The translations under genes were made by a program, and so were the position numbers. The notes beneath the pieces were generated by a model. That model saw only the letters and a list, made by a program, of their open reading frames with translations, had not been told where the DNA came from and did not search any database. Below are positions 32,906 to 41,146 of a stretch of 64,000 nucleotides of DNA, one piece after another. This DNA is from Thermomonospora echinospora (GTDB lineage: Bacteria > Actinomycetota > Actinomycetes > Streptosporangiales > Streptosporangiaceae). The DNA is taken from NCBI RefSeq assembly GCF_900108175.1, contig NZ_FNVO01000001.1, forward strand, positions 99,662 through 163,661, written 5' to 3'. The first letter of the stretch is position 1; each line of letters starts with the position of its first letter.

Positions 32906-32917
32906 TGGTCTAGACCA
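32906..32917. promoter_or_regulatory. DasR-type operator (dre) upstream of phosphofructokinase
   Basis: The perfect 12-bp palindrome TGGTCTAGACCA, which is the core of the DasR responsive element known from streptomycetes (GntR-family regulator of N-acetylglucosamine use). It lies 5 bases after the MNIO partner stop and about 110 bp before the pfk start. A TAGGCT -10 candidate is at 32985-32990, so the site sits upstream of the promoter. Confidence 0.75.
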
Positions 32918-33017
32918 ATGGCGTGACCCGCCGAGGCGCGCCGACGCGGGCCGGATATGCGTCATGCCGTCGTGCCTGCGCTACTAGGCTGGCCAGGTGA
33001 GTTCTGGGGAGGAATAC

Positions 33018-34043
33018 ATGCGCGTCGGAGTGCTGACCGGGGGCGGGGACTGCCCCGGTCTGAACGCCGTGATCCGCGCTGTGGTGCGCAAGGGCATCCA
33101 GGTCTACGGGTACGAGTTCGTGGGCTTCCGGGCGGGCTGGCGCGGCCCGCTGGAGGGCGACACGATCGCGCTGGACGTCCAGGCCGTGCGGGGCATCCTG
33201 CCGCGCGGCGGGACGATCCTGGGATCGTCGCGGACCAACCCGATCAAGGTCGAGGGCGGCATCGAGCGGATCAAGGACAATCTGGCCGGGCTCGGCGTGG
33301 ACGCGCTGATCGCCATCGGCGGCGAGGACACCCTCGGCGTGGCCAAACAGCTGCACGGGGCCGGCGTCAACGTGGTCGGCGTGCCCAAGACCATCGACAA
33401 CGACCTGAACGCCACCGACTACACCTTCGGTTTCGACACGGCGGTCAACATCGCGATGGAGGCGATCGACCGGCTGCACACCACCGCCGAGAGCCACCAC
33501 CGCGCGCTGATCTGCGAGGTGATGGGCCGGCACGCGGGCTGGATCGCACTGCACGCCGGCATGGCGGCCGGCGCCAACGTGATCCTGATCCCGGAGAAGC
33601 CGTTCGACATCGAGAAGGTCGTCGAGTACGTCGAGAGCCGCTTCAAGACCCGGTACGCGCCGATCATCGTGGTCGCCGAGGGCGCCCACCCGCTCGAGGG
33701 CCAGATGGCGGTGCAGACCGGCGAACTGGACGCGTTCGGGCACGTGCGCCTGGGCGGCATCGGCCAGCGGTTGGCCGACGAGATCGAGAAGCGCACCGGT
33801 AAGGAGGCTCGCTGCACCGTGCTGGGGCACATCCAGCGCGGCGGCACGCCGACCGCCTTCGACCGGGTGCTGGCCACCCGGTTCGGGCTGCAGGCCATCG
33901 ACGCGGTGCACGACGGCGAGTACGGCAAGATGGTCGCCCTGTCGGGGACCGACATCGTCCGGGTGGACCTGAGCGCCGCGACCGACAGGCTCAAGACCGT
34001 CCCGGTCGAGCGCTACGAAGAGGCCGAGATCTTCTTCGGCTGA
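33018..34043 (+). CDS. pfkA: 6-phosphofructokinase, predicted PPi-dependent type
   Basis: A 341-aa phosphofructokinase of glycolysis. Seen: GVLTGGGDCPGLN at the phosphoryl-donor site, the catalytic PKTIDND, MGRHAG and the C-terminal GHIQRGG. The two residues that separate donor types read Asp104 (GGEDT) and Lys124 (PKTID). ATP enzymes have Gly at both or at 104; the Amycolatopsis methanolica PPi enzyme has Asp104/Lys124, so PPi use is predicted. The ATG at 33018 has GGGGAGG 6-7 nt upstream; a leaderless GTG at 32997 is an alternative. Confidence 0.9.
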   Translation: MRVGVLTGGGDCPGLNAVIRAVVRKGIQVYGYEFVGFRAGWRGPLEGDTIALDVQAVRGILPRGGTILGSSRTNPIKVEGGIERIKDNLAGLGVDALIAIGGEDTLGVAKQLHGAGVNVVGVPKTIDNDLNATDYTFGFDTAVNIAMEAIDRLHTTAESHHRALICEVMGRHAGWIALHAGMAAGANVILIPEKPFDIEKVVEYVESRFKTRYAPIIVVAEGAHPLEGQMAVQTGELDAFGHVRLGGIGQRLADEIEKRTGKEARCTVLGHIQRGGTPTAFDRVLATRFGLQAIDAVHDGEYGKMVALSGTDIVRVDLSAATDRLKTVPVERYEEAEIFFG

Positions 34044-34064
34044 CACGCTCGCACATCGGCATCG

Positions 34065-34106
34065 GGCTCGCGGGGCCCCGGGGAATATCCCGGGGCCCCG
34101 CGAGCC
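34065..34106 (+). terminator. Intrinsic terminator after pfkA
   Basis: A perfect 18-bp inverted repeat (34065-34082 and 34089-34106) with a 6-nt loop GAATAT, 21 bases after the stop and followed by TTACC. Confidence 0.85.
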
Positions 34107-34185
34107 TTACCCTGTCGCGGCACCGGCCCCGCTGGGCGACACTAGAAGACGGTCCGTTCCCACGTTCTCCACAGGAGGTCCCCGC

Positions 34186-35454
34186 ATGACCGTGCTCGAC
34201 ACCACGGCCGCGCAGCCCGCCGGCGGCCCGCCGGTGGCCGGCGAGCCGTGCGTGCTGATCAAGCTGGGCGAGGTCGTGCTCAAGGGCAGGAACCGCGAGC
34301 TGTTCGAACGGCGGCTGCAGAACAACGTCCGCTCCGCGGTCCGCGACATCGCCCCGGTGGAGATCTGGCGCCGGCACGGCGTGATGGTGGTGCGCATCCG
34401 CCCCACCGAGGACACTGGGGACACCGAACGGGACGCGCGCGCCGACGTCGCCACGGTGGACGCGCTGGCCCGGCGGATCAGCGACGTGATGGGCATCGTG
34501 TGGGTGCACCGCGCCTGGCGGGTCGCCAAGGACCCCGACAGCGTGGTGCGCGCCGCCCTGGACCTGATGGCCGGGCGCACCGGCGCGTTCGCCGTCCGCT
34601 CCCGCCGCCGCGACAAGCGCTTTCCGCTGACCTCCACCGAGCTCGACCGGCTGGTCGGCGCCAAGATCGTCGAAGCCTACCAACTGCCGGTGCGGCTGAA
34701 GGACCCCGAGCACACCCTGTCCGTCGAGGTCGACCGGGACGAGGTGTTCGTCTTCACCGGCGGGCTGCCCGGCCAGGGCGGGCTCCCGGTGGGCATGAGC
34801 GGCCGCGCGCTGGTGCTGATGTCGGGCGGCATCGACTCCCCGGTGGCCGCCTACCGGATGATGCGCCGCGGCCTGCGGGTGGACTACCTGCACTTCTCCG
34901 GGATGCCGTTCACCGGCCCCGAGTCGATCTACAAGGCGTACGCGCTGGTGCGCGAGCTGGACAGGTTCCAGGGCGGCTCCCGGCTGTTCGTGGTGCCGTT
35001 CGGCAAGGCCCAGCAGCAGATCAAGTCCTCCGGTGCCGACCGGCTGGCGGTCATCGCCCAGCGCCGGCTGATGCTGCGCACCGCGCAGACGCTGGCGCAC
35101 CGCCTCGGCGGCGCCGCGCTGATCACCGGCGACTCCCTGGGCCAGGTCAGCAGCCAGACGCTGGCCAACATGACCGCCCTGGACGACGCGGTGGACCTGC
35201 CCATCCTGCGCCCGCTGGTCGGCATGGACAAGGTCGAGATCATGGACACCGCGCGCCGGATCAACACGCTGGCCATCTCCGAACTGCCCGACGAGGACTG
35301 CTGCACGCTGCTGGCGCCGCGCCGGGCCGAGACCCGCGCCAAGATCGAGGACCTGCGGCAGATCGACAAGCGGCTGGACGCCGACGAACTGGCCGAGCGG
35401 CTGGCCGACTCGATCACCGAGCACCGTCCCGCCTACGGCGAGGGTGGCTCCTGA
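34186..35454 (+). CDS. thiI: tRNA 4-thiouridine synthase ThiI
   Basis: A 422-aa enzyme that makes 4-thiouridine in tRNA and in many bacteria supplies sulfur for thiazole. Seen: an N-terminal ferredoxin-like part (LIKLGEVVLKGRNR), a THUMP domain, the PP-loop LMSGGIDSPVAAY (about 208-220), HFSGMPF, ITGDSLGQVSSQTL and the C-terminal DEDCCTLLAPR. There is no rhodanese domain, as in the short ThiI form, so persulfide relay must use another protein. AGGAGG precedes the ATG. The thiO-thiS-thiG operon is 9 kb downstream. Confidence 0.92.
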   Translation: MTVLDTTAAQPAGGPPVAGEPCVLIKLGEVVLKGRNRELFERRLQNNVRSAVRDIAPVEIWRRHGVMVVRIRPTEDTGDTERDARADVATVDALARRISDVMGIVWVHRAWRVAKDPDSVVRAALDLMAGRTGAFAVRSRRRDKRFPLTSTELDRLVGAKIVEAYQLPVRLKDPEHTLSVEVDRDEVFVFTGGLPGQGGLPVGMSGRALVLMSGGIDSPVAAYRMMRRGLRVDYLHFSGMPFTGPESIYKAYALVRELDRFQGGSRLFVVPFGKAQQQIKSSGADRLAVIAQRRLMLRTAQTLAHRLGGAALITGDSLGQVSSQTLANMTALDDAVDLPILRPLVGMDKVEIMDTARRINTLAISELPDEDCCTLLAPRRAETRAKIEDLRQIDKRLDADELAERLADSITEHRPAYGEGGS

Positions 35455-35480
35455 CCCCGCCGTGATCCTCCCGGACGCCC

Positions 35481-35516
35481 GCCCGGCCCCGGTCCTCGAC
35501 AGGACCGGGGCCGGGC
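35481..35516. terminator. Bidirectional-type hairpin between thiI and the DUF5954-like gene
   Basis: A perfect 16-bp stem (35481-35496 and 35501-35516) with a CGAC tetraloop, 26 bases after the thiI stop in a convergent intergenic region. No T-run. Confidence 0.75.
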
Positions 35517-35590
35517 TCCGTTCACGGCGCCGCAGCCCGTCATAGGACGGGAGCGGCCGGGGGCGCGCCTCCCCTCCGCGGGGCGCCGGG

Positions 35591-36505
35591 TCACAGACCG
35601 CGGTCGGAGGGGCGGGGGGTCTCCGGGCCGTCCGGGCCCACCAGCACCATCCGCTCGACCCGCACGATCCGGAAGCGCCGCCCGGCCGCCACGATGCCGT
35701 TGCGGCGCTGCCCGTCCTCCATCAGGTCCGCCGCCTCGGCGTACTCGGCGAGTTCGAGCGGGTCCGGCCGCTCCACCGACGGCACCACGTGCCGGAAGTA
35801 GGTGACCAGCGAGTCTCGGGCCTCCTGCGGCAGGCCGTACAGCCGGGGTCCGGGCCGCCACAGCTGCCCGGACCGCTCGGCCACGGTGAACATCGGCGCC
35901 AGCTGCACCGGGGCCAGGAACGGCTCGGCCGGCTCGGAGCCGTGCCGCGCCGCCTCGTCCAGGTACTGGCACAACAACTCGGCGGTGACGATGTCGTCGG
36001 TGCCGCGGGTGTCCCTGGCCGGGTCGGCGATGAAGTCCGGCGGGCGGCGCGGCACCGGCCGCCCGGGGCCGGGCGGCCGCGGGTCGTGGTCGGTGGGCCG
36101 GGGCGGCTCCGGCCCGTCGGCGCCGGTCCGCATGAGCTGCTCGATCCGCACGATCCGGAACCGGCGGGCCAGCACCGACAACTCGTCGCAGGAGCCGTCC
36201 TCCAGCCGCCGTGCCGCCTCCTGGAAGTCCCGGCCCGCCGTCCGGCCGGCCACGGCCCCCCGGTTGCGCAGGTGGGCCGCCAGCAGCTCACGGGCGCCCT
36301 GGGGCAGTGGATCGCAGGGGCACACCGCCTGCCAGCCGCCCGGCACCTGCTCGGCCGGGGCGAACAGCGGCCCCGCCACCACCAGATCCGGGTAGGTGCT
36401 CAGCGAGCGGCGGGCGTCGGCCAGCATCACCGCCGCCACCGGATCCACGGCGTCCAGATCCTCCGGGAAGATCCGTCCCCCCGCATCCCCATCGCCCATA
36501 GTCAT
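35591..36505 (-). CDS. DUF5954-like protein with internal duplication
   Basis: A 304-aa soluble protein of unknown function. Seen: two similar halves, each with a stretch on PLF.P or PMFTVAE followed by W, a C-terminal block RRFRIVRIEQL or RRFRIVRVERM, and the ending DGPE.PRP(T/S)D. This matches my memory of the DUF5954 family. The start at 36505 is preferred because GAGGA lies about 10 nt upstream; 36514 would be too close. No functional clue from neighbours. Confidence 0.65.
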   Translation of the reverse strand: MTMGDGDAGGRIFPEDLDAVDPVAAVMLADARRSLSTYPDLVVAGPLFAPAEQVPGGWQAVCPCDPLPQGARELLAAHLRNRGAVAGRTAGRDFQEAARRLEDGSCDELSVLARRFRIVRIEQLMRTGADGPEPPRPTDHDPRPPGPGRPVPRRPPDFIADPARDTRGTDDIVTAELLCQYLDEAARHGSEPAEPFLAPVQLAPMFTVAERSGQLWRPGPRLYGLPQEARDSLVTYFRHVVPSVERPDPLELAEYAEAADLMEDGQRRNGIVAAGRRFRIVRVERMVLVGPDGPETPRPSDRGL

Positions 36506-36579
36506 GCGCAGCATCTTCCTCGGCCCGGTCGCCTTGCGCGAGGGGTTCGGACCAGTTCGGTCGGACCAATTCGCCAGAT

Positions 36580-36607
36580 GGGGGGCCGGCGGCGCCGCCG
36601 GCCCCCC
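36580..36607 (-). terminator. 28-bp palindrome after the EamA gene
   Basis: A perfect uninterrupted 28-bp GC palindrome (14-bp arms) 6 bases beyond the stop of the EamA transporter gene on the minus strand; it would fold as a hairpin with a small loop. The adjacent 36545-36570 region has two copies of TCGGACCA. Confidence 0.65.
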
Positions 36608-36613
36608 AGGCCG

Positions 36614-37576
36614 CTACCGCCGTTCGGCGAGGATGAGCAGCAGCAGGCCTGCCGACAGCAGGCCCAGGCCCGCCAGCGCGACCCCGCCGAGCCGCTCGTG
36701 CAGCACCAGCAGGCCCAGCACCGCCGCCACCGCCGGCTCGGCCAGCGTCAGCGTCGTCGCCGTGGTGACCGGCGTGCCGCGCAGCCCCCGGGCGTACATC
36801 AGGTAGGCGCCGGAGGTGGTGATGACCCCCAGGTAGACGGTCACGAGCGTGCCGGAGGCGGTGAGCAGCCAGCCGGGGGAGCCGGCCACCAGCACCGGCA
36901 GCAGCAACACCGCCGCCCCGCCGAACAGCACCCCGACCACCGCCCGGTCGTCCTCGCGCCGGGTGATGAACCAGGACGCGACCGTCGCGTACACCGCGTA
37001 CGTGAACCCGGACAGCAGCGCCAGCGCGACGCCGAGCGGCTCGACCCCCGCCGACCGGCCGCCGCCGACCAGAGCGGCGCAGCCGGCCACCGCACAGGCC
37101 GTCGCCGCCGCCCACCGCCAGGTGGGCCGCGGGCCGCCCGTGGCCAGGGCGATCAGCCCGGTGAACGCCGGGGCGCTGCCGATGGTGACGACGGTGCCGG
37201 TGGCGACGCCGGTACGGGCCACCGCGGCGAAGAAGGCGCTCTGATACACCGCGGCGCACACCGCGCCGAGCGCCAGCAGCCACCAGGTCCGGCGCCGCGT
37301 CAGCAGCCGCCGCAGCCCCTCCCCACGGGCCATCGTGGCAGGACGGCCTGCCACGCCGGCGGTGTCCCGGGCCAGGGCCGCCACCAGCATCAGGACGGCA
37401 CCGCCCAGGACCATCCGGGCGGCCCCGACGGACACGGGGTCGGCCTCGGCGGGCGCCAGGGTGCGGACGGTGCCGGTCGTCCCCCACAGGGAGGCGGCCA
37501 GCAGGATGTACGCGCTGCCGGCCTGCCGCCGCGCGGGCACGGCGGAGCCGGTGGAATCGATGAGGCGTGTGGACAC
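36614..37576 (-). CDS. EamA/DMT family exporter
   Basis: A 320-aa inner-membrane transporter with ten predicted helices in two EamA repeats. Seen: SLWGTTGTVRTLAP in the first helix, AVYQSAFFAAVARTGVATGTVV, and the second repeat's TYLGVITTSGAYLMYARGL-like block with TLAEP near the end. Family members export amino acids or other metabolites. It lies downstream of the aromatic-pathway gene aroF on the same strand with a 256-bp gap; export of an aromatic compound is a guess only. Confidence 0.87.
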   Translation of the reverse strand: MSTRLIDSTGSAVPARRQAGSAYILLAASLWGTTGTVRTLAPAEADPVSVGAARMVLGGAVLMLVAALARDTAGVAGRPATMARGEGLRRLLTRRRTWWLLALGAVCAAVYQSAFFAAVARTGVATGTVVTIGSAPAFTGLIALATGGPRPTWRWAAATACAVAGCAALVGGGRSAGVEPLGVALALLSGFTYAVYATVASWFITRREDDRAVVGVLFGGAAVLLLPVLVAGSPGWLLTASGTLVTVYLGVITTSGAYLMYARGLRGTPVTTATTLTLAEPAVAAVLGLLVLHERLGGVALAGLGLLSAGLLLLILAERR

Positions 37577-37832
37577 GCGAAACGCTCCTGAACTCGAATC
37601 GGAAGAAGTGATCCGGGTCCGGGGCGCGCCTGAAGAAGGGCCGGGCGTCTCAGCGCCGGGCCCTGGAGGGATGAGCCGGAATGAGCCGCGCCCCGGTCAG
37701 GAGCGAGGGGGTCCGAGCTGCGCCGTCCAGTACGCCATGATCGGTGACCCTACCAATCCCGCCGTGGCCACGCGAGGGGCCCCCGGCCTCCGCGTGACCA
37801 CGGCGTCCCTCACCGGGAGGGAACGTTCCCGG
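37577..37832. other. Spacer between aroF and the EamA gene
   Basis: No gene. A 12-bp palindrome GGGAACGTTCCC at 37819-37830 lies directly after the aroF stop (minus strand) and may aid termination. The remainder should carry the promoter of the EamA gene; no clear element was recognised. Confidence 0.4.
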
Positions 37833-38876
37833 TCAGTTCACGGCCAGCGGGTCGGGGGACTGGGTGAGGGCCCGGCCGAAGACCGGCGGCAGCTCGCGGA
37901 CCAGCCTGGCCAGCTCCCGCAGGTCCCCGTCCACCAGCGCCTGCGGCCCGTCGCACAGCGCCGTCTCCGGGTGCGGGTGCACGTCGATGATCACGCCGTC
38001 CGCGCCCACCGCGATCGCCGCCCGGGTCAGCGGCAGCACCAGGTCGCGGCGCCCGCCCGAGTGCGACGGGTCCACGATCACCGGCAGGTGCGACAGCCGC
38101 TGCGCCACCGGCACCGCGGAGATGTCCAGGGTGTTGCGGGTGGCCTGCTCGAACGTGCGGATGCCCCGCTCGCACAGCACGATGTCGAGGTTGCCGCGCT
38201 GGGCGACGTACTCGGCCGCCATCAGCCACTCCTCGATGGTGCCGCTCATGCCGCGCTTGAGCATCACCGGCTTGCCGGACTCCCCGGCCGCCTGCAGCAG
38301 CGCGAAGTTCTGCGCGTTGCGGGTGCCGATCTGCAGCATGTCGGCGTAGGAGGCGACCAGCTCGACGTCGTGGGCGTCCACCACCTCGGTGACGACCGGC
38401 AGCCCGGTCTCCTCCCGCACGTCGGCCAGGATCCGCAGCCCCTGCTCGCCCAGCCCCTGGAAGGCGTACGGCGAGGTGCGCGGCTTGAACGCACCGCCGC
38501 GCAGCAGGGTGGCGCCGGCGGCCTTGGCCATCTGGGCGGCCTGCAGGGTCTGCTCGGGGGTCTCCACCGCGCAGGGACCGGCGATGAGGGTCATGGTGCC
38601 CGGGCCGATCGGCACGCCGCCGACCCGCACCACCGAACGCTCGGCGTGGTTCTCCCGGCTGACGAGCTTGTAGGGCACCGAGATCCGGATGACGTCGCGC
38701 ACGCCGTCCATGCCCCGCAGGTTCAGCGAGCCGAACTGTTCGACGTCGCCCACCAGCCCGACGATCGTCCGGGCCACCCCACGGCTGACGAAGGCCTCTC
38801 CACCCGCCGTCTCGACGATCGACACGACGGCTGCGATATCCGCCTCGGTGGCCTCCGGCCCCATCACCACGACCAT
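37833..38876 (-). CDS. aroF: 3-deoxy-7-phosphoheptulonate synthase (DAHP synthase, type I)
   Basis: A 347-aa enzyme catalysing the first step of aromatic amino acid synthesis from phosphoenolpyruvate and erythrose 4-phosphate. Seen: an N-terminal ferredoxin-like regulatory domain (about 1-70), then the KDO8P/DAHP synthase barrel with IAGPCAVE, GGAFKPRTSPYAFQG, VMLKRGMSGTIEEWL, LCERGIRTFE, VDPSHSGGRR and DVHPHPE. The ATG at 38876 has GAGGAGAAG upstream. A leader peptide and terminator precede it, indicating attenuation by aromatic amino acids. Confidence 0.93.
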   Translation of the reverse strand: MVVVMGPEATEADIAAVVSIVETAGGEAFVSRGVARTIVGLVGDVEQFGSLNLRGMDGVRDVIRISVPYKLVSRENHAERSVVRVGGVPIGPGTMTLIAGPCAVETPEQTLQAAQMAKAAGATLLRGGAFKPRTSPYAFQGLGEQGLRILADVREETGLPVVTEVVDAHDVELVASYADMLQIGTRNAQNFALLQAAGESGKPVMLKRGMSGTIEEWLMAAEYVAQRGNLDIVLCERGIRTFEQATRNTLDISAVPVAQRLSHLPVIVDPSHSGGRRDLVLPLTRAAIAVGADGVIIDVHPHPETALCDGPQALVDGDLRELARLVRELPPVFGRALTQSPDPLAVN

Positions 38877-38922
38877 GCTCTTCTCCTCGCTGCTCACCTG
38901 TGCGGGCTTCGGTCCGAACACG

Positions 38923-38958
38923 AAAAAGCCCCGGGCGGTTGTGCTGCCCGGGGCTTTT
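38923..38958 (-). terminator. Attenuator terminator in the aroF leader
   Basis: On the minus strand a 13-bp GC-rich stem (38946-38958 with 38924-38936, 9-nt loop) is followed by a run of five T (38923-38927 complement). It lies between the leader peptide ORF and aroF, 12 bases beyond the leader stop. That is the position of a transcription attenuator, not of an end-of-gene terminator. Confidence 0.8.
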
Positions 38959-38970
38959 CCGTGAGATCTG

Positions 38971-39045
38971 TCAGCGCAACGCTGGATCGACCGTCACCCG
39001 TGACCCGGGCTGGCCATAAAAACCCCAACGGAGAGCGTTGCGCAC
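38971..39045 (-). CDS. aroF leader peptide with consecutive aromatic codons
   Basis: A 24-residue frame, GTG start, beginning MRNALRWGFYG, with Trp7, Phe9 and Tyr10 codons close together, all three end products of the pathway that aroF begins. TACCCT on the minus strand 6 nt before the GTG suggests a leaderless transcript. The segment 39034-39043 can pair with 38974-38983 (10 bp), and the terminator follows, so ribosome stalling at the WGFY codons could change folding and let transcription reach aroF. The mechanism is inferred from layout. Confidence 0.75.
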   Translation of the reverse strand: MRNALRWGFYGQPGSRVTVDPALR

Positions 39046-39133
39046 GGGACCAGGGTAGACCATGCCGCGCGGTGACCCGGTGGGGAGGGGCCGGGTATGG
39101 CTCACGTCACGGGGATGGCAGGATGAGCCCGTC

Positions 39134-39757
39134 ATGTCCTCCCCATCGGAACAGACCCCAGAAGCAGGGGCCCTGCCGCCCGGACAGTACGTCCCCCGGG
39201 GCTGGCCCGTCCTGCACTATGGCCCGGTGCCCAGGTTCCGTCCCAAGGACTGGGACTTCCGGGTGTTCGGGGCCACCGCCTCGGGCGAGCAGCACATCTG
39301 GACGTGGGAGGAGTTCGAGGGCCTCCCACGCACCGAGGCGGTCGGCGACTTCCACTGCGTCACCAAGTTCACCATCCCCGGCAACCTGTGGGAGGGCGTC
39401 TCCGGCACCACCATCGTGGAGCTGGCGCCGCCCCATCCCGACGTCACCCACGTCATGGTGTGGGCCGAGTACGGCTACAGCGCCAACATCCGGATGGCGG
39501 ACTTCCTCGCCGAGGCGACCATGTTCGCCCTGCACCGCAACGGTGAGCGGCTCACCCCCGATCACGGCTTCCCCGTCCGGCTGGTGGTGCCGCACCTGTA
39601 CGCGTGGAAGAGCGTCAAGTGGGCGCGCGGGGTCGAGTACCTCATCAAGGACCGCCGCGGATTCTGGGAGGAACGCGGCTACCACAACGTCGCCGATCCC
39701 TGGCGGGAGCAGCGGTACTCCTACCAGGAGGACGAGGGCGAGTCGCCGCCCCTGTGA
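39134..39757 (+). CDS. Sulfite-oxidase-like molybdopterin oxidoreductase (YedY-type catalytic domain)
   Basis: A 207-aa protein made of the oxidoreductase molybdopterin-binding domain alone. Seen: PRGWPVLHYGPVP, the Mo-ligand Cys in GDFHCVTKFT, WAEYGYSANI and VPHLYAWKSVKWARGVEY, all in the usual order. There is no twin-arginine signal and no heme or dimerisation domain, so it is probably cytoplasmic. The ATG at 39134 is preferred over a longer frame from 39062. It is divergent from the aroF leader. The physiological substrate is unknown. Confidence 0.87.
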   Translation: MSSPSEQTPEAGALPPGQYVPRGWPVLHYGPVPRFRPKDWDFRVFGATASGEQHIWTWEEFEGLPRTEAVGDFHCVTKFTIPGNLWEGVSGTTIVELAPPHPDVTHVMVWAEYGYSANIRMADFLAEATMFALHRNGERLTPDHGFPVRLVVPHLYAWKSVKWARGVEYLIKDRRGFWEERGYHNVADPWREQRYSYQEDEGESPPL

Positions 39758-39837
39758 CCGGCCCCGGTGGCCGACACGCCCGCCTCGCATAGCGGAACGG
39801 ATTGCGGACGCACAGTAACTAGGGGCATGGTCCTGTC

Positions 39838-40647
39838 ATGCTACGAGTGCTGGCGGTCGACGACGAGGTCTCCGCGGTCGAGCGCCTGGCCCGCTTACTG
39901 CGGGCCGATCCCCGGATCGGGGAGGTCGCCACCGCCGGTGACGCGGCGACGGCGCTGCGGGACCTGGCCCGCGGGGTGGCGGCGGGCCGGCGGCTGGACG
40001 CGGTCTTCCTCGACATCCGGATGGAGGGGCTGGACGGGCTGGACTTCACCCGGCTGCTCGGCGGGTTCGCCGAGCCTCCCGCGGTGGTCTTCGTGACCGC
40101 CCGCGCCGACTGCGCCGTTGAGGCCTACGAGGTGGGCGCCGTGGACTACCTCCTCAAGCCGGTGCGCCCCGAGCGGCTGGCCGAGGCCGTGCGCCGCGTC
40201 GATGAGGCGGTGCGGCGCACGGCCGGGACAGGCCGCCGTCCCCGCCCGCCCGGCGGGGGCGAGGGCGCCGACACGGACGGCGGGCCACTGGAGGACGAGC
40301 TGGTCCCGGTCGAGCTGGGCGGGCGTACCCGGATGGTCTCGCGCAGCTCGGTGCGCTACGTCGAGGCGCACGGCGACTACGTGCGGATGCACACCGCCGA
40401 CGCCAGCTACCTGGTCCGCATGTCGCTGGTGTCGCTGGCCCGCCGCTGGGAGCCGGCCGGGTTCATCCGCATTCACCGCAGCACCCTGGTGTCGTCCGCG
40501 CACGTCACCGAGCTGCAGTTCGACGGAGGCCGGGCGGCGGTCCAGGTGGGCGACGAGACGCTCCAGGTGAGCCGGCGGCACACCAAGCTCGTGCGCGACC
40601 TGTTGGTCCGGCGGTTCCACCGGGCGGACCAGGTGCCGGAGCCCTGA
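39838..40647 (+). CDS. LytTR-family response regulator
   Basis: A 269-aa regulator. Seen: receiver signature AVDDE at the N-terminus, phosphoacceptor region VFLDIRMEG, FVTA and YLLKPV, then a LytTR DNA-binding domain (about 150-255) with VRYVEAHGDYVRMHT, FIRIHRSTLVS and RRHTKLV. No histidine kinase is adjacent, so it is an orphan in this window. The ATG at 39838 has no strong ribosome-binding site. Confidence 0.87.
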   Translation: MLRVLAVDDEVSAVERLARLLRADPRIGEVATAGDAATALRDLARGVAAGRRLDAVFLDIRMEGLDGLDFTRLLGGFAEPPAVVFVTARADCAVEAYEVGAVDYLLKPVRPERLAEAVRRVDEAVRRTAGTGRRPRPPGGGEGADTDGGPLEDELVPVELGGRTRMVSRSSVRYVEAHGDYVRMHTADASYLVRMSLVSLARRWEPAGFIRIHRSTLVSSAHVTELQFDGGRAAVQVGDETLQVSRRHTKLVRDLLVRRFHRADQVPEP

Positions 40648-41146
40648 GACCGCTCGCCGTGCCGGACCGGCCGCTCGTCGTGTGACTACTCTGCGTACGT
40701 CGGCAACTACGGACCGTTGGTCGACGGGGGGATGTCAGACCTCCCGCCGGGCCGTGCCGGTGTCTAGCGTTCTGTGTGTCGCCGGCTCACGAAGACGACA
40801 CCGGAGACCTGGGGACGGCCGCGGACCGGTTCCGCCGCCGCCCGGGTCAGGAGCCGTCGGATCCCGTACCGGGGGGGTGGGATCCGACGGCGGAAGCTCA
40901 GGCGCTGCTGGACAGTCGGGGGGTTGTCCAGCAGCGCCTGAGCGTGTTCACAGCCTTGCCGCGTTCGGCGGCTCACGCGCCTGCGGCGTATCGGCGGATG
41001 GTCTCCGGCGCGCGATGCCCGAGGCTGGGCGGCGCGGACGGGCCGGGCCCTCCAGGCGGTACGGAAGGATCAGGGCCCTGGGACGGCGAGCCGGGCCTCA
41101 GGGCGGAACGAGGGGCCGAGAGGACCTTGGCGGGGTGTTTCGGACC
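40648..41146. other. 499-bp spacer with two adjacent long hairpins
   Basis: No gene recognised. Two perfect inverted repeats stand back to back: 13-bp arms at 40853-40865 and 40879-40891, and 17-bp arms at 40897-40913 and 40926-40942 with a 12-nt loop. Either could terminate the LytTR transcript, but they lie more than 200 bases past its stop; together they could be a small structured RNA. The rest is unremarkable. Confidence 0.5.

Noticed and set aside
37590-37615. TCGAATC-containing stretch as a tRNA T-loop
   Set aside because: No acceptor stem, anticodon arm or cloverleaf can be formed around it.
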